64,000 bases of DNA from Bacteroidaceae bacterium. GTDB taxonomy: Bacteria > Bacteroidota > Bacteroidia > Bacteroidales > Bacteroidaceae. Positions 1 to 8,782 of the stretch are shown one piece after another. Below the pieces are notes generated by a model, which had not been told where the DNA came from, ran no database searches, and was given only the letters and a program-made list of their open reading frames with translations. The translations under genes were made by a program, and so were the position numbers. Positions within the stretch are counted from its first letter, which is position 1, and each line of letters begins with the position of its first letter. The stretch is taken from the NCBI GenBank assembly GCA_024398615.1, contig JAKSIU010000001.1, positions 62,001 through 126,000 on the forward strand, in the 5' to 3' direction.

Positions 1-1139
1 AAGGTGTTTCCAGTACGGACATCCTTGAGCTTGACGGTGCAGCCAAGATCACCGGGCATAAGTTCCGGAACCTGAATACGGTTACCCATACCCTGGCTTA
101 CGAAAATCTGAGCCACGCGTTCCTTTGAGCCACGGTCACCGTTGACCATATCCTGACCTTCGTGGGCCTTGCCTGACATTACCTTGAAGTATGAAACGGC
201 ACCGATATGGGGTTCCATTGAAGTCTTGAAGAAGAACAGAGATGTGCCGGCTGCATCAAGAGCAACGGTTTCGCCCTTGGCATCCTGAACCTTTGCGCCT
301 TCCAGTGGTGACGGAGCGACATTGCCCAGGAACTCGACCAGACGGTTGACACCTACGTTGGTTGAAGCCGATGAGCAGACAATCGGGAACAGGCCGCAGC
401 TTTCAATACCCTTGCGGAATCCAAGACGGATTTCATCGGTTGAAAGTTCACCCTGATCGAAGAACTTGTCCATGAGGGCTTCGTCATTCTCGGCAGCCGA
501 TTCGGTAATGGCATCGCGCATGGCCTGAGCCTTGTCTGCTACTGCAGCAGGGATATCCTCGGCCTTTGCAGGCTGACCGTCAGTGAATGTGAGCTTCTGG
601 TTCAGCAGAACGTCTATGATGCTCTTGAATGAAGGACCTGCCTGCTCCGGGAACTGGATAGGAACACAGGTTGTTCCGAATGTTGAACGGATCTGCTCGA
701 CCACACTGTCATATTCGCACTTGTCGCTGTCAACATGGTTGATCAGGAAGAATGCGGGCTTGCTCAGTTTCTTTACAAGACGGTAGCTGTTGATGACACC
801 TACATCAACACCGCGGGCACCGTTCACAAGAATGACGGCTGAATCACAGATGTTCAGAGCGGTAACGGCCTGACCTGAGAAGTCATCAGAACCCGGGCAG
901 TCGAAGAAGTTGAACTTCTTGCCTGCAAGTTCCACTGAAAATACTGTTGAATAGACTGAATAGCCGTATTCGAGCTCCACTGCTGCAGTGTCGCTTACGG
1001 TATTCTTCTGGTTGACTGAACCGCGGCGCTTGATGACGCCGGCTTCGAAAAGGATGCTCTCTGAAAGAGTGGTTTTACCTGATCCGGAACCGCCCATGAT
1101 AGCGATATTCCGGATGTCCTGTGTTGAGTAATTCTTCAT
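1..1139 (-). CDS. fusA2: EF-G-like translation factor EF-G2 (3' end outside the window)
   Basis: Ribosomal translocase-like GTP-binding protein; only the N-terminal 379 codons are here. The ATG at 1139-1137 gives MKNYSTQDIRNIAIMG. A P-loop GGSGSGKTT lies at residues 16-24. The other GTPase motifs are altered from canonical EF-G: DCPGSDDF at 80-87 replaces DTPGHVDF, so the catalytic His is Ser. NHVD at 134-137 replaces NKxD, and the switch I RGIT motif reads YGYS. This pattern fits the second EF-G of Bacteroides (EF-G2), reported to translocate without GTP hydrolysis. It lies divergent to hemW with a strong -33/-7 promoter. Tetracycline-protection proteins are less likely because they keep the canonical motifs. 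The family call is firm; loss of GTPase activity is inferred. Confidence 0.9.
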   Translation of the reverse strand, partial: MKNYSTQDIRNIAIMGGSGSGKTTLSESILFEAGVIKRRGSVNQKNTVSDTAAVELEYGYSVYSTVFSVELAGKKFNFFDCPGSDDFSGQAVTALNICDSAVILVNGARGVDVGVINSYRLVKKLSKPAFFLINHVDSDKCEYDSVVEQIRSTFGTTCVPIQFPEQAGPSFKSIIDVLLNQKLTFTDGQPAKAEDIPAAVADKAQAMRDAITESAAENDEALMDKFFDQGELSTDEIRLGFRKGIESCGLFPIVCSSASTNVGVNRLVEFLGNVAPSPLEGAKVQDAKGETVALDAAGTSLFFFKTSMEPHIGAVSYFKVMSGKAHEGQDMVNGDRGSKERVAQIFVSQGMGNRIQVPELMPGDLGCTVKLKDVRTGNT

Positions 1140-1190
1140 ATGGTTTGTTATTGATAAATCGACAGTCTGCCCCAATTTTTTTGGAGCATG

Positions 1191-1221
1191 CAAATTTATT
1201 AATAATAGGTAAAACCGCAAA
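1191..1221 (-). promoter_or_regulatory. Promoter of fusA2
   Basis: On the minus strand, TTTG (1221-1218) is followed after 19 bases by TAAATTTG (1198-1191), an exact Bacteroides -33/-7 match. It leaves a leader of roughly 45 bases before the ATG at 1139. Confidence 0.7.
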
Positions 1222-1237
1222 CATTTCCTCTTTATAT

Positions 1238-1268
1238 TTTGAGAGTTGCCGTATAAGGCCGTACTTTG
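1238..1268 (+). promoter_or_regulatory. Probable promoter of hemW (degenerate -7)
   Basis: TTTG at 1238-1241 and, after 19 bases, GTACTTTG at 1261-1268; only the TTTG half of the -7 box is kept. It ends 9 bases before the hemW ATG, so the leader would be very short. Confidence 0.4.
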
Positions 1269-1277
1269 CACATCCGG

Positions 1278-2420
1278 ATGGCAGGCATTTACATACATAT
1301 ACCTTTCTGCAGAAAACGCTGCATATACTGCGCCTTCTACTCGACTCTCAAGGCCGATGCAATGCAGCGTTACACCGGTTGCGTGTGCCGCGAGCTGGAA
1401 CTGCGCGGTCATGAAATCGCAGACGGAGCACCATACACAGTATATTTTGGAGGGGGTACCCCATCGTGTCTGTCGCTTTCACAGCTGGAACGGATTGTTG
1501 AAGCGACATACATCATAACCCACGGCAACGTAAGCGAGATGACCGTCGAGTGCAATCCCGATGACTTGAGTGCACAATACGCGGCAGGGCTGCGCAGCAT
1601 GGGATTCAACCGCATAAGTATGGGCATACAGACTTTCAATGACCATATTCTGGAGTTTCTTGGACGCCGTCATGACTGCGCAAGGGCAATTGAAGCTGTC
1701 AGGAATTGCAGGAATGCCGGATTCGACAACATAAGCATAGACCTCATGTACGGCCTTCCAGGCCAGACACTGGAAATACAGCGGTGTGACCTTGAAACCG
1801 CGACACGGCTTGACGTGCAGCACATTTCATCATACTGTCTGTCATTTGAGGAAGGTTCGCCGCTCTGGAAACTCAAGCAGCAGAACCGTGTCGTCCCTTC
1901 CGATGATGATCTCTGCCGGGACATGTATCTGGCCATGTGCGACCATCTCCACGCTCACGGTTTCGAGCACTACGAAATTTCCAATTTCTGCAGGCCCGGG
2001 TTCCATTCACGCCACAACAGCAGCTATTGGAACGGAACTCCGTATCTTGGCATCGGACCATCAGCCCACTCCTTCAACGGTAAATGTCGCAGGTGGAACG
2101 TATCGGACCTGGAGATGTACATGTCAGGAATAGAAAAGGTTTCCCAATCGGAGCCGGAACCGGACAGCATTGCCGAAAGCGAAGTCCTGACACATGACGA
2201 CACCGTAAACGAAAACATAATGCTTTCTCTAAGGACCGTCAACGGACTTGATTTACAGAAGCATGCAGAACGTTTCGGACCGGCGGAACTGACAAGGCTT
2301 GAAAAGGAAGCCGGTCCCCTGCTCGAGGCCGGCTTTCTGAAACTGTCTGACGGAAACTTGATTATCCCTGAAGAACAATGGTTCGTCAGTGACGGGACCA
2401 TCAGTTCGCTGTTCGTGTAA
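1278..2420 (+). CDS. hemW: Radical SAM heme chaperone HemW
   Basis: Radical SAM protein of the HemW family, a heme-binding chaperone related to oxygen-independent coproporphyrinogen oxidase; about 380 residues, normal for the family. The iron-sulfur motif CRKRCIYC (Cys-x3-Cys-x2-Cys) sits near residue 13. HNSSYW near residue 249 is the HemW HNxxYW signature. It lacks the N-terminal extension of true HemN. The ATG at 1278 (MAGIYIHIPF) is chosen over an in-frame TTG at 1266 because family members start just before YIHIPFC. It converges with glmM, 12 bases away. Confidence 0.93.
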   Translation: MAGIYIHIPFCRKRCIYCAFYSTLKADAMQRYTGCVCRELELRGHEIADGAPYTVYFGGGTPSCLSLSQLERIVEATYIITHGNVSEMTVECNPDDLSAQYAAGLRSMGFNRISMGIQTFNDHILEFLGRRHDCARAIEAVRNCRNAGFDNISIDLMYGLPGQTLEIQRCDLETATRLDVQHISSYCLSFEEGSPLWKLKQQNRVVPSDDDLCRDMYLAMCDHLHAHGFEHYEISNFCRPGFHSRHNSSYWNGTPYLGIGPSAHSFNGKCRRWNVSDLEMYMSGIEKVSQSEPEPDSIAESEVLTHDDTVNENIMLSLRTVNGLDLQKHAERFGPAELTRLEKEAGPLLEAGFLKLSDGNLIIPEEQWFVSDGTISSLFV

Positions 2421-2432
2421 TCACCGCTATGT

Positions 2433-3815
2433 TCAGATCATCTCTTCGATGACCTTCATGACCGCCTGGCCTATCTCATCGGCCTCGGCCATGGAATGCG
2501 CTTCGGAATACACGCGGATTATGGGTTCGGTATTGCTCTTGCGCAGATGCACCCACTTGTCGGGAAAATCTATCTTGACACCATCTATGTCGTTGACCTT
2601 CTGGTCCGAATAGATGCCCTTGACCTTCTGTAGAATTGCATCGACATCGGTTCCCGGCTTCAGGTCAATGCGGTTCTTTGCAATGAAGTACTCCGGATAT
2701 GTCCTGCGCAGTTCGCTGACCTTCAGTCCGGTATGAGCCAGATGGCTCAGGAACAGAGCTATGCCCACAAGAGCGTCACGGCCATAATGCAGTTCCGGAT
2801 AGATAACACCGCCATTACCCTCACCACCAATAACGGCACCGGTCTCCTTCATCCTGGTTGTCACATTGACCTCACCCACTGCAGCGGCATTGTATTCGCA
2901 GCCGTATGAGCGTGTCACATCGGCCAGGGCACGAGTTGAACTGAGATTCGACACTGTATTTCCGGGAGTATGTCTGAGCACGTAGTCTGCAACGGTGACA
3001 AGTGTATATTCCTCACCGTACATGCAGCCGGTCTCGTCAATGAATGCCAGACGGTCAACGTCAGGATCGACCACGAATGCCACATCCTGACCGCCCTGCT
3101 TCATCAGTCCCATTATGTCTGAAAGATTCTTTTCAAGAGGCTCCGGATTATGCTGGAAATCACCAGTAGGTTCACAATAGAGTTTCCTTACGCTCCTGAC
3201 GCCAAGCTTTTCAAGCAGTTCGGGAAGAATCAGGCCGCCCACTGAGTTAACGCAGTCAATGGCCACACTGAATCCGGCCTTACGGATGGCTTCGACATCA
3301 ACCAGGTCCAGATCCAGGACAGACTGGATATGACGGCTGTTCATGCTGTCGTCACGTGTATAATGGCCAAGATCGTCAACGGTGGCATATTCAAAGTCCT
3401 CGCTTTCAGCTATTGCCAGAACCTGGTTGCCGTCGGCAGCGCTCAGAAACTCGCCCTTTTCATTAAGCAGTTTCAGGGCATTCCAGTGACGCGGATTATG
3501 GCTTGCAGTCAGGATTAGACCACCATCGGCCTTCAGCCAGGTCACAGCCAGTTCCGTTGTGGGAGTTGAAGCCAGACCTATGTCGGTCACATCAAAGCCC
3601 ATCCCCATAAGGGTTCCGCAAACCACCTGGCGGACCATTTCGCCCGACAGACGTGCATCACGTCCCACCACGATGTGCTTTGCCGCAGGATTGCAACGAC
3701 GTATGAATGTGGCGTATGCCGATGTAAACTTGACTATATCAAGCGGAGTCAGGCCATTGCCGGCTGCACCGCCAATCTCTCCGCGAAGTCCGGAGATCGA
3801 CTTGATCATTGCCAT
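2433..3815 (-). CDS. glmM: Phosphoglucosamine mutase
   Basis: Alpha-D-phosphohexomutase that interconverts glucosamine-6-phosphate and glucosamine-1-phosphate for UDP-GlcNAc, peptidoglycan and LPS synthesis; 460 residues, cytoplasmic. The phosphoserine loop reads TASHNPRHWNALK, the magnesium loop DPDVDRL, the sugar loop GEGNGG and the phosphate-binding loop RKSNTEPIIRVYSEA. It is last in a leftward operon and its start overlaps the DUF4827 stop. A second ATG six bases in would give a 4-base ATGA overlap, but MAMIKSISG matches the usual N-terminus. Phosphomannomutase is the alternative within the same fold; Bacteroidales orthologs in this context are normally called GlmM. Confidence 0.88.
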   Translation of the reverse strand: MAMIKSISGLRGEIGGAAGNGLTPLDIVKFTSAYATFIRRCNPAAKHIVVGRDARLSGEMVRQVVCGTLMGMGFDVTDIGLASTPTTELAVTWLKADGGLILTASHNPRHWNALKLLNEKGEFLSAADGNQVLAIAESEDFEYATVDDLGHYTRDDSMNSRHIQSVLDLDLVDVEAIRKAGFSVAIDCVNSVGGLILPELLEKLGVRSVRKLYCEPTGDFQHNPEPLEKNLSDIMGLMKQGGQDVAFVVDPDVDRLAFIDETGCMYGEEYTLVTVADYVLRHTPGNTVSNLSSTRALADVTRSYGCEYNAAAVGEVNVTTRMKETGAVIGGEGNGGVIYPELHYGRDALVGIALFLSHLAHTGLKVSELRRTYPEYFIAKNRIDLKPGTDVDAILQKVKGIYSDQKVNDIDGVKIDFPDKWVHLRKSNTEPIIRVYSEAHSMAEADEIGQAVMKVIEEMI

Positions 3816-4447
3816 TTTTCTGTACTTATATTGATTTCATAAAATGCCGGATACACGCTCTGAGCGGCAGTCCGGGTACCTTCGTTGTGCGGAGAGATAA
3901 TCCGTACCTTAGCCGATGACTCACCGTTCAGGAAGCCAGGTCTGATATACGGGAAGACCATAATCCACGAATTGGGAACGGTATTTCCGTATGCAGTTGA
4001 CATTATGCCCGAAGTGAATGATGCAGTGTAGTTGTCACCCGTACGCTTTATATAAAGCTTGTCGGCACTGTCCTGAAACAGATTCATGGTCATGGTATCG
4101 CCTGTACCCACATATGTCTCGACATAACGGGCATTGAGGTTCCACAACTCACCGCTCTTCATCTCGCGTCCCTGACCACGACGGACAATCTGCATGTACA
4201 CGCCTCTGTCAGAGAACAGGACATACTCGTTCCTTGAAAAATCGGGGCCGGTTTCAGGATTGTCAGTAATCGTGTCCCTGAGGAATTCGTCAAGGGAAAT
4301 CACATCTATATCATGTTCAGCCAGATACGCATTTATCTGCTTGGCTTCACGCTCCTTCTGCTCAGCGTATGTCTCCTCGTCATCACATGACACGAACTGG
4401 ACGGCAAACAGTGCCGCTATGGCTGCAACCAGGTAGATTCTCTTCAT
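3806..4447 (-). CDS. DUF4827 family lipoprotein
   Basis: Predicted lipoprotein of 213 residues. A signal peptide ends in VSCDDEE, a lipobox with Cys21 followed by acidic residues. The remainder (for example NEYVLFSDRGVYMQIVRRG near residue 75 and YPAFYEINIS at the end) matches the Bacteroidales DUF4827 family as I remember it, thought to have an FKBP-like fold. It sits between the DHH phosphoesterase (3-base gap) and glmM (overlap), so it is co-expressed with cell-wall precursor synthesis. Function unknown. Confidence 0.8.
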   Translation of the reverse strand: MKRIYLVAAIAALFAVQFVSCDDEETYAEQKEREAKQINAYLAEHDIDVISLDEFLRDTITDNPETGPDFSRNEYVLFSDRGVYMQIVRRGQGREMKSGELWNLNARYVETYVGTGDTMTMNLFQDSADKLYIKRTGDNYTASFTSGIMSTAYGNTVPNSWIMVFPYIRPGFLNGESSAKVRIISPHNEGTRTAAQSVYPAFYEINISTEKWQ

Positions 4448-4450
4448 TTT

Positions 4451-5560
4451 TTATGAGTGTTTGTTTTTGAACAATTGACTGATGGTGGGATCATCGGACT
4501 TGGACCACTGCTCGATTCCATGGCGGAAACGAGACACTGCCTCGTCCAAAGAACCGCTGAATTCTCCGCCGGCAGCATTCATATGTCCCCCACCGGAAAA
4601 GAAATCGCTTGCAAAACGGTTACACGGGACATTGCCGACTGACCGTGCAGACAGGCGTATCAGTCCTCTCTGTCTGTCCTCACGCAGGAAAATGGACATC
4701 TTTACGCCAAGAATCTGAAGCGGCATATTCACAATCCCTTCCGTATCACCCTTCTTGACGCCGAACCGCTTCATTTCAGTGTCGGATAGTGCAATAAGCG
4801 CAGTTGATGCCCTTTCAATCACCTCCAGGCTGTTACACATGGCATAGCCGTGCAGACGCATGCGTCCTTCAGAATGACTGTAGAAAACACGGCGGTAAAT
4901 GGCATCCTTGTCTATTCCAGTCTCCAGCAGACGCCCCACAATAAAGAAAAGCGACGGACTGCTGCTACTGTATGCGAAACATCCGGTATCTGTCATGATT
5001 CCGGTGTAGATGCAGGTTGCGATGTCAGTTGTAACGCTGCGGAAATCTCCAAGAGCACAGAGCAGATGAAATACCAGTTCGGATGTTGATGATGCCTCGG
5101 GATGCGAAAGCACAAGATTCCAGTTCGCACCCGGGAACGGATGATGGTCAAGCATCATCTTCATGGCCTTCGAGAACAGGAAACTGGCCGCAACCTTCTC
5201 AATACGCCCCACCTCATTGAAGTCAAGACAGCAGATGACATCGGCCCTATCCACCAACTGCTCACATTCATCAGGCGATTCGGCGAAAACCATGACATTC
5301 TCGAATCCCGGCATCCAGGAAAGGAAATCGGGAGCATGGTCCGGAGTAATGACCACTGCTGTTTTCCCTTTGTCTTTCAAGTAGTTGCACAATGCCAATG
5401 ATGACCCTATGGCGTCACCGTCCGGACCTATATGAGTCAGAATCACATATCGTTCCGCCCAATCCATCCAGACTTTGAAATCCTGAACATCGGCCTGAGA
5501 AAAGACGTTTTCAAACATTGCGGTTATGTTTATCGAGCAAAAATACTCATTATCATTCAA
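4451..5560 (-). CDS. DHH/DHHA1 phosphoesterase, NrnA-like
   Basis: Manganese-dependent phosphoesterase of the nanoRNase/pAp or cyclic-dinucleotide phosphodiesterase group. Motif I is THIGPDGDAIGSS, an aspartate lies in CLDFNEVGRI, the DHH motif is in MLDHHPFPG, and the C-terminal DHHA1 motif is GGGHMNAAGGEF. The first ATG (5560) overlaps the comEC stop as ATGA. A second Met (5518, MFENVFSQADVQDF) matches the usual family start, so the real protein may be 14 residues shorter. Likely substrates are oligoribonucleotides of 2-5 nt or 3'-phosphoadenosine 5'-phosphate; the sequence alone does not choose. Confidence 0.88.
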   Translation of the reverse strand: MNDNEYFCSINITAMFENVFSQADVQDFKVWMDWAERYVILTHIGPDGDAIGSSLALCNYLKDKGKTAVVITPDHAPDFLSWMPGFENVMVFAESPDECEQLVDRADVICCLDFNEVGRIEKVAASFLFSKAMKMMLDHHPFPGANWNLVLSHPEASSTSELVFHLLCALGDFRSVTTDIATCIYTGIMTDTGCFAYSSSSPSLFFIVGRLLETGIDKDAIYRRVFYSHSEGRMRLHGYAMCNSLEVIERASTALIALSDTEMKRFGVKKGDTEGIVNMPLQILGVKMSIFLREDRQRGLIRLSARSVGNVPCNRFASDFFSGGGHMNAAGGEFSGSLDEAVSRFRHGIEQWSKSDDPTISQLFKNKHS

Positions 5561-7122
5561 ACAGCAAAGTTTTGAACCGTAAGCAGCATTTCAACTGCCG
5601 CCAGTCCTATGAGGCCGTGGACCAGTCTCGCGGAACGCTTCTCCTTAATCCAAAGCCAGACTGACAGGATGACCATATAGACAGCCCACACCTGCAGCGG
5701 ACTGTCAAATTCCATATTAATAACCGAATCCGGCAGACTGACAATCCGTTCCAGACAGGCATTCTCAAAGTCTGTCAGGAAAGTAAGCAGTTTCACTGTC
5801 AGTATCCTAGGCATTTCGAACCAGCCTACAGCCCAGATCATCATAGACAGGCATACGACCAGGAACATTATCGGAATGACCAGCAGATTAGTGATAAGGA
5901 AATATGTCGAGAATGTCCCGAAACTGTACATGACAAGCGGCGCGGTTCCTATCTGTGCAGCAAGCGACACGCAGATTATGCCCCATACATATTCTCCGGC
6001 AGGAGTCCGTGTCTTGACCAGACCGTGCAGGAGCGGCTCGAAGAGCAGGATTCCCAGAACGGCGCTGAAAGACAGCTGGAATCCGATATCAAACAGACTT
6101 TGCGGTTCTATGAGCAGGATAACCATTGCCGCGAAGCTCAGAGTGTTGATTGAAGAACTGTCCCGCCCCACCGAGCTGCAGAACGACAGCATGGAGAACA
6201 TTATCAGGGAACGTGTTATTGAAAGTGGAAGACCGATGGCAACTGCATAAGTCCACAGAACAGCCATGATAACCAGCTCGCGTATCCATCGGAAACGGAA
6301 CGGGAACAATTGTTTGGGCAGCAGCATGCCCAGAAGCCAGAACAATATTCCCACGTGAAGACCGGAGACAGCCAGGACATGGCTGGCACCGGAACTGGAA
6401 TAGATCTGTTTCAGACTGCTGTCAAGACTGCGTTTCTCACCAAGAGACACCGCCGCGACTACCGCAAGAGCATTTCCTTCCAGTCCCCATTCCGCCAGTT
6501 TCGAGAACATCTGCCGTCTGAGTCGGGCGGAACGGATTCCGATCGTTTCCGACCTCACATTATCCACAGGCTGCCACATGTCGGAACTGCCCCAAAGCGT
6601 ACCGGACACATCATGCCTGTAAAGATACCGGGCATAGTCAAAATCCAGAGAACCGTCATTCGCAGGTTTCCTGATGATTCCCTGGAACGCGACGCACATC
6701 CCTGGTTCAAGATTCCCTGCAATGCTGTCCTTCGGAACATAAAGAATAACGTTACGACCGCTTACTTCTGCATTTCCAAGCGAGACGTCAATCCTGTAAC
6801 TGCGTGGTTTTTCCTGCGGCCAGTCTGTGACATATCCCCACCAGGTATTATCATCCTCCGGCCAACTGACATGTACTTTTGCAGAATAAGAGCCATACGA
6901 CCATGCTCCTGTCAGGAAGAAGGACAGCAACATCCCAACGCCAAACAACCTGGCCTGTCTTCCCCCGTACAGGTACGAGACAAGCGTCAGTGTCAGGACA
7001 GACACTGCCACAGGCAAGACATACTGCGACAAGGATGCTGCGTCTTGGATGGTATCAGATAATATTATGCCTCCGGCCAAGGGGATGACCAGCCTCAGGG
7101 AGGGCCAGTCAGACAGTTTCAC
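5557..7122 (-). CDS. comEC: ComEC/Rec2-type competence membrane protein, without the nuclease-like domain
   Basis: Polytopic inner-membrane protein of 521 residues. The N-terminal third is DUF4131-like (two membrane spans, then a soluble OB-like part). The ComEC core follows, with the hallmark HVLAVSGLHVGI near residue 250 and many hydrophobic segments. ComEC forms the channel for single-stranded DNA uptake. The C-terminal metallo-beta-lactamase domain of full-length ComEC (about 750 residues) is absent, which I recall as common in Bacteroidales. It lies 7 bases after rpe and overlaps the DHH gene. Whether it works in transformation here is unknown. Confidence 0.88.
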   Translation of the reverse strand: MKLSDWPSLRLVIPLAGGIILSDTIQDAASLSQYVLPVAVSVLTLTLVSYLYGGRQARLFGVGMLLSFFLTGAWSYGSYSAKVHVSWPEDDNTWWGYVTDWPQEKPRSYRIDVSLGNAEVSGRNVILYVPKDSIAGNLEPGMCVAFQGIIRKPANDGSLDFDYARYLYRHDVSGTLWGSSDMWQPVDNVRSETIGIRSARLRRQMFSKLAEWGLEGNALAVVAAVSLGEKRSLDSSLKQIYSSSGASHVLAVSGLHVGILFWLLGMLLPKQLFPFRFRWIRELVIMAVLWTYAVAIGLPLSITRSLIMFSMLSFCSSVGRDSSSINTLSFAAMVILLIEPQSLFDIGFQLSFSAVLGILLFEPLLHGLVKTRTPAGEYVWGIICVSLAAQIGTAPLVMYSFGTFSTYFLITNLLVIPIMFLVVCLSMMIWAVGWFEMPRILTVKLLTFLTDFENACLERIVSLPDSVINMEFDSPLQVWAVYMVILSVWLWIKEKRSARLVHGLIGLAAVEMLLTVQNFAV

Positions 7123-7129
7123 GTTTCAG

Positions 7130-7780
7130 TCACATCTGTTTGAGTTTAAGAATTGCCTCCTCGGGATCAGGAGCCGAGAATACTGTATTTCCAGACACAA
7201 GGACATCCACTCCGGCAGCAACCAGACGCGGAGCTGTCTCGAAGTTCACGCCTCCATCGACCTGAATCAGGGCATGAGCCGAACGGCGGTCAATAAGTTC
7301 GCGCATCTGACGTACCTTTTCAATGGAATGCTCAATGAACTTCTGTCCGCCGAATCCGGGATTGACAGTCATGAGGAGCACCATGTCAACATCCTGAATA
7401 ATGTCATCAAGCATGCAGACCGGCGTTGAAGGATTGAGGGTTACGGCAGCTTTCATTCCATTTTCCTTAATTTCATGGATTGTCCTGTGAAGGTGTGTAC
7501 ATGCCTCATAATGGACATTCAGGCTCATCACTCCAAGGTCAGCGAAACGACGGATGAACTTCTCAGGCTGTACAATCATGAGATGGACATCAAGCGGTTT
7601 GGTCGAGAGGCGCGCCACCGATTCGATAACCGGAAAGCCGAATGAAATGTTCGGAACGAACACGCCGTCCATGATATCAAGATGCAGCCAGTCGGCCTGA
7701 CTGCGGTTAATCATCTCAATGTCAGCCGACAGGTTGGCAAAATTGGCCGACAGAAGTGACGGAGATACAATGGTACCCAT
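7130..7780 (-). CDS. rpe: Ribulose-phosphate 3-epimerase
   Basis: TIM-barrel epimerase of the pentose phosphate pathway (ribulose-5-phosphate to xylulose-5-phosphate), 216 residues. Motifs: SPSLLSANFANL at the N-terminus, HLDIMDGVFVPN, the loop MTVNPGFGGQKF and QVDGGVN. The ATG overlaps the stop of the upstream 53-codon ORF by one base (TAATG), suggesting translational coupling. Xylulose-5-phosphate is also where the arabinose operon at 32-36 kb ends. Confidence 0.96.
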   Translation of the reverse strand: MGTIVSPSLLSANFANLSADIEMINRSQADWLHLDIMDGVFVPNISFGFPVIESVARLSTKPLDVHLMIVQPEKFIRRFADLGVMSLNVHYEACTHLHRTIHEIKENGMKAAVTLNPSTPVCMLDDIIQDVDMVLLMTVNPGFGGQKFIEHSIEKVRQMRELIDRRSAHALIQVDGGVNFETAPRLVAAGVDVLVSGNTVFSAPDPEEAILKLKQM

Positions 7781-7941
7781 TACTGAACTGTATTTGCTGT
7801 TACAAGCAGTCCACGGGCGACCTCTCTGATGAATCCCAGCGTCCTTTCTGACGGTGTTCCATATGAAACGCCCCTAAGTGCGGCGCGTAACATTTTTTCC
7901 GATACAAAAGAAGAGCAAGCAGAAGTAGAAGTCTCATCCAT
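7780..7941 (-). CDS. Small 53-residue protein coupled to rpe
   Basis: An ATG at 7941 opens a 53-codon frame whose TAA shares a base with the rpe ATG. A consensus -7 box lies 34 bases upstream. The protein is basic and soluble-looking; the core RAALRGVSYGTPSERTLGF followed by IREVARGL resembles short Bacteroidales proteins with a TLxFIRxxAR motif, which I recall only loosely. A regulatory leader peptide for rpe is an alternative. No function is proposed. Confidence 0.6.
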   Translation of the reverse strand: MDETSTSACSSFVSEKMLRAALRGVSYGTPSERTLGFIREVARGLLVTANTVQ

Positions 7942-7975
7942 AGGCTGTCTGTTTAATTTGTTTGCTATTTCAACG

Positions 7976-8008
7976 CAAACTTAAGCAGAATAGTATATAG
8001 ATGAGCAA
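7976..8008 (-). promoter_or_regulatory. Promoter of the small ORF-rpe-comEC-glmM operon
   Basis: On the minus strand TAAGTTTG (7983-7976) matches TAnnTTTG; a TTG at 8008-8006 lies 22 bases upstream, slightly long. It sits between the sigma gene stop and the 53-codon ORF. Confidence 0.55.
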
Positions 8009-8037
8009 TTGTTTTACAAAAAATAACGCTTACACGC

Positions 8038-8631
8038 TTACAAAAGATTAAGGGAAACGTTTTTCTGGGTGACCATGCGTCTCATATTAAGTATTGCATA
8101 ACGCATGCGCCCAAGTGCAGTATTGATGGAAACTCCGGTCGCAATGGCAATCTCGTTGAAGCTCATATCCTGATAATACCGCATAAAGACCACTTCACGC
8201 TGGTTGTCGGGAAGCATATCCACCAGAGCACGCACATCGGCCAAAGTCTGGTCATTTATCATACAGTCTTCAACCGTTGGATCGGAAAAACGGGAATCGT
8301 TGAGACAGTCACGTTCATCGGATTCCCTGCTCACCGTATTTTCACTTCTGTCCTGACGGAAACTGTCCATGATGAGATTGTGGGCTATTCTGGTAATCCA
8401 TGCGCCGAATTTGCCGTTGCTGCTGTAAGAGCCTTTCTGCAAAGTGACAATAGCTTTCAGGAAGGTTTCCTGAAAGATATCCTCTGCAAGCTGGGTGTCA
8501 CGTACAACAAAACTGATGTACGCGTACAACTTGTCTTTATAACGATCCAGAAGGACATCAAATGCCTTTGCATTACCGCTTGAATACAGACCGACCAACA
8601 TGTCGTCAGTCATTTGATTCAATTTTTCCAT
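8038..8631 (-). CDS. ECF-type RNA polymerase sigma factor
   Basis: Extracytoplasmic-function sigma-70 protein of 197 residues. Region 2 spans about residues 24-95 (DRYKDKLYAYISFVVRD, then DIFQETFLKA, then WITRIAHNLIMDSFR). Region 4 spans about 135-190 (LPDNQREVVFMRYYQDMSF, then NEIAIATGVSINTALGRMRYA). It is transcribed alone from a consensus promoter, with no anti-sigma gene beside it. That points to control by its own expression level or a partner elsewhere. Its regulon cannot be read from the window. Confidence 0.93.
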   Translation of the reverse strand: MEKLNQMTDDMLVGLYSSGNAKAFDVLLDRYKDKLYAYISFVVRDTQLAEDIFQETFLKAIVTLQKGSYSSNGKFGAWITRIAHNLIMDSFRQDRSENTVSRESDERDCLNDSRFSDPTVEDCMINDQTLADVRALVDMLPDNQREVVFMRYYQDMSFNEIAIATGVSINTALGRMRYAILNMRRMVTQKNVSLNLL

Positions 8632-8712
8632 TACTGCTATTACTTCTTGTTCTTGGAGTAATGTTCAGTCGATAGGCACTTGTTTTTAAATGAATAACTA
8701 TAGTTTGGATTG

Positions 8713-8745
8713 CAAATATACTGACACAAAATCAATATTTGCAAA
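8713..8745 (-). promoter_or_regulatory. Promoter of the ECF sigma gene at 8038
   Basis: Minus-strand TTTG (8745-8742), 21 bases, then TATATTTG (8720-8713): a full Bacteroides housekeeping promoter. The leader is about 80 bases, A/T-rich, with no evident hairpin. Confidence 0.7.
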
Positions 8746-8782
8746 TAAAAACAATATTTTAACAATTGGAACACATTGAAAA

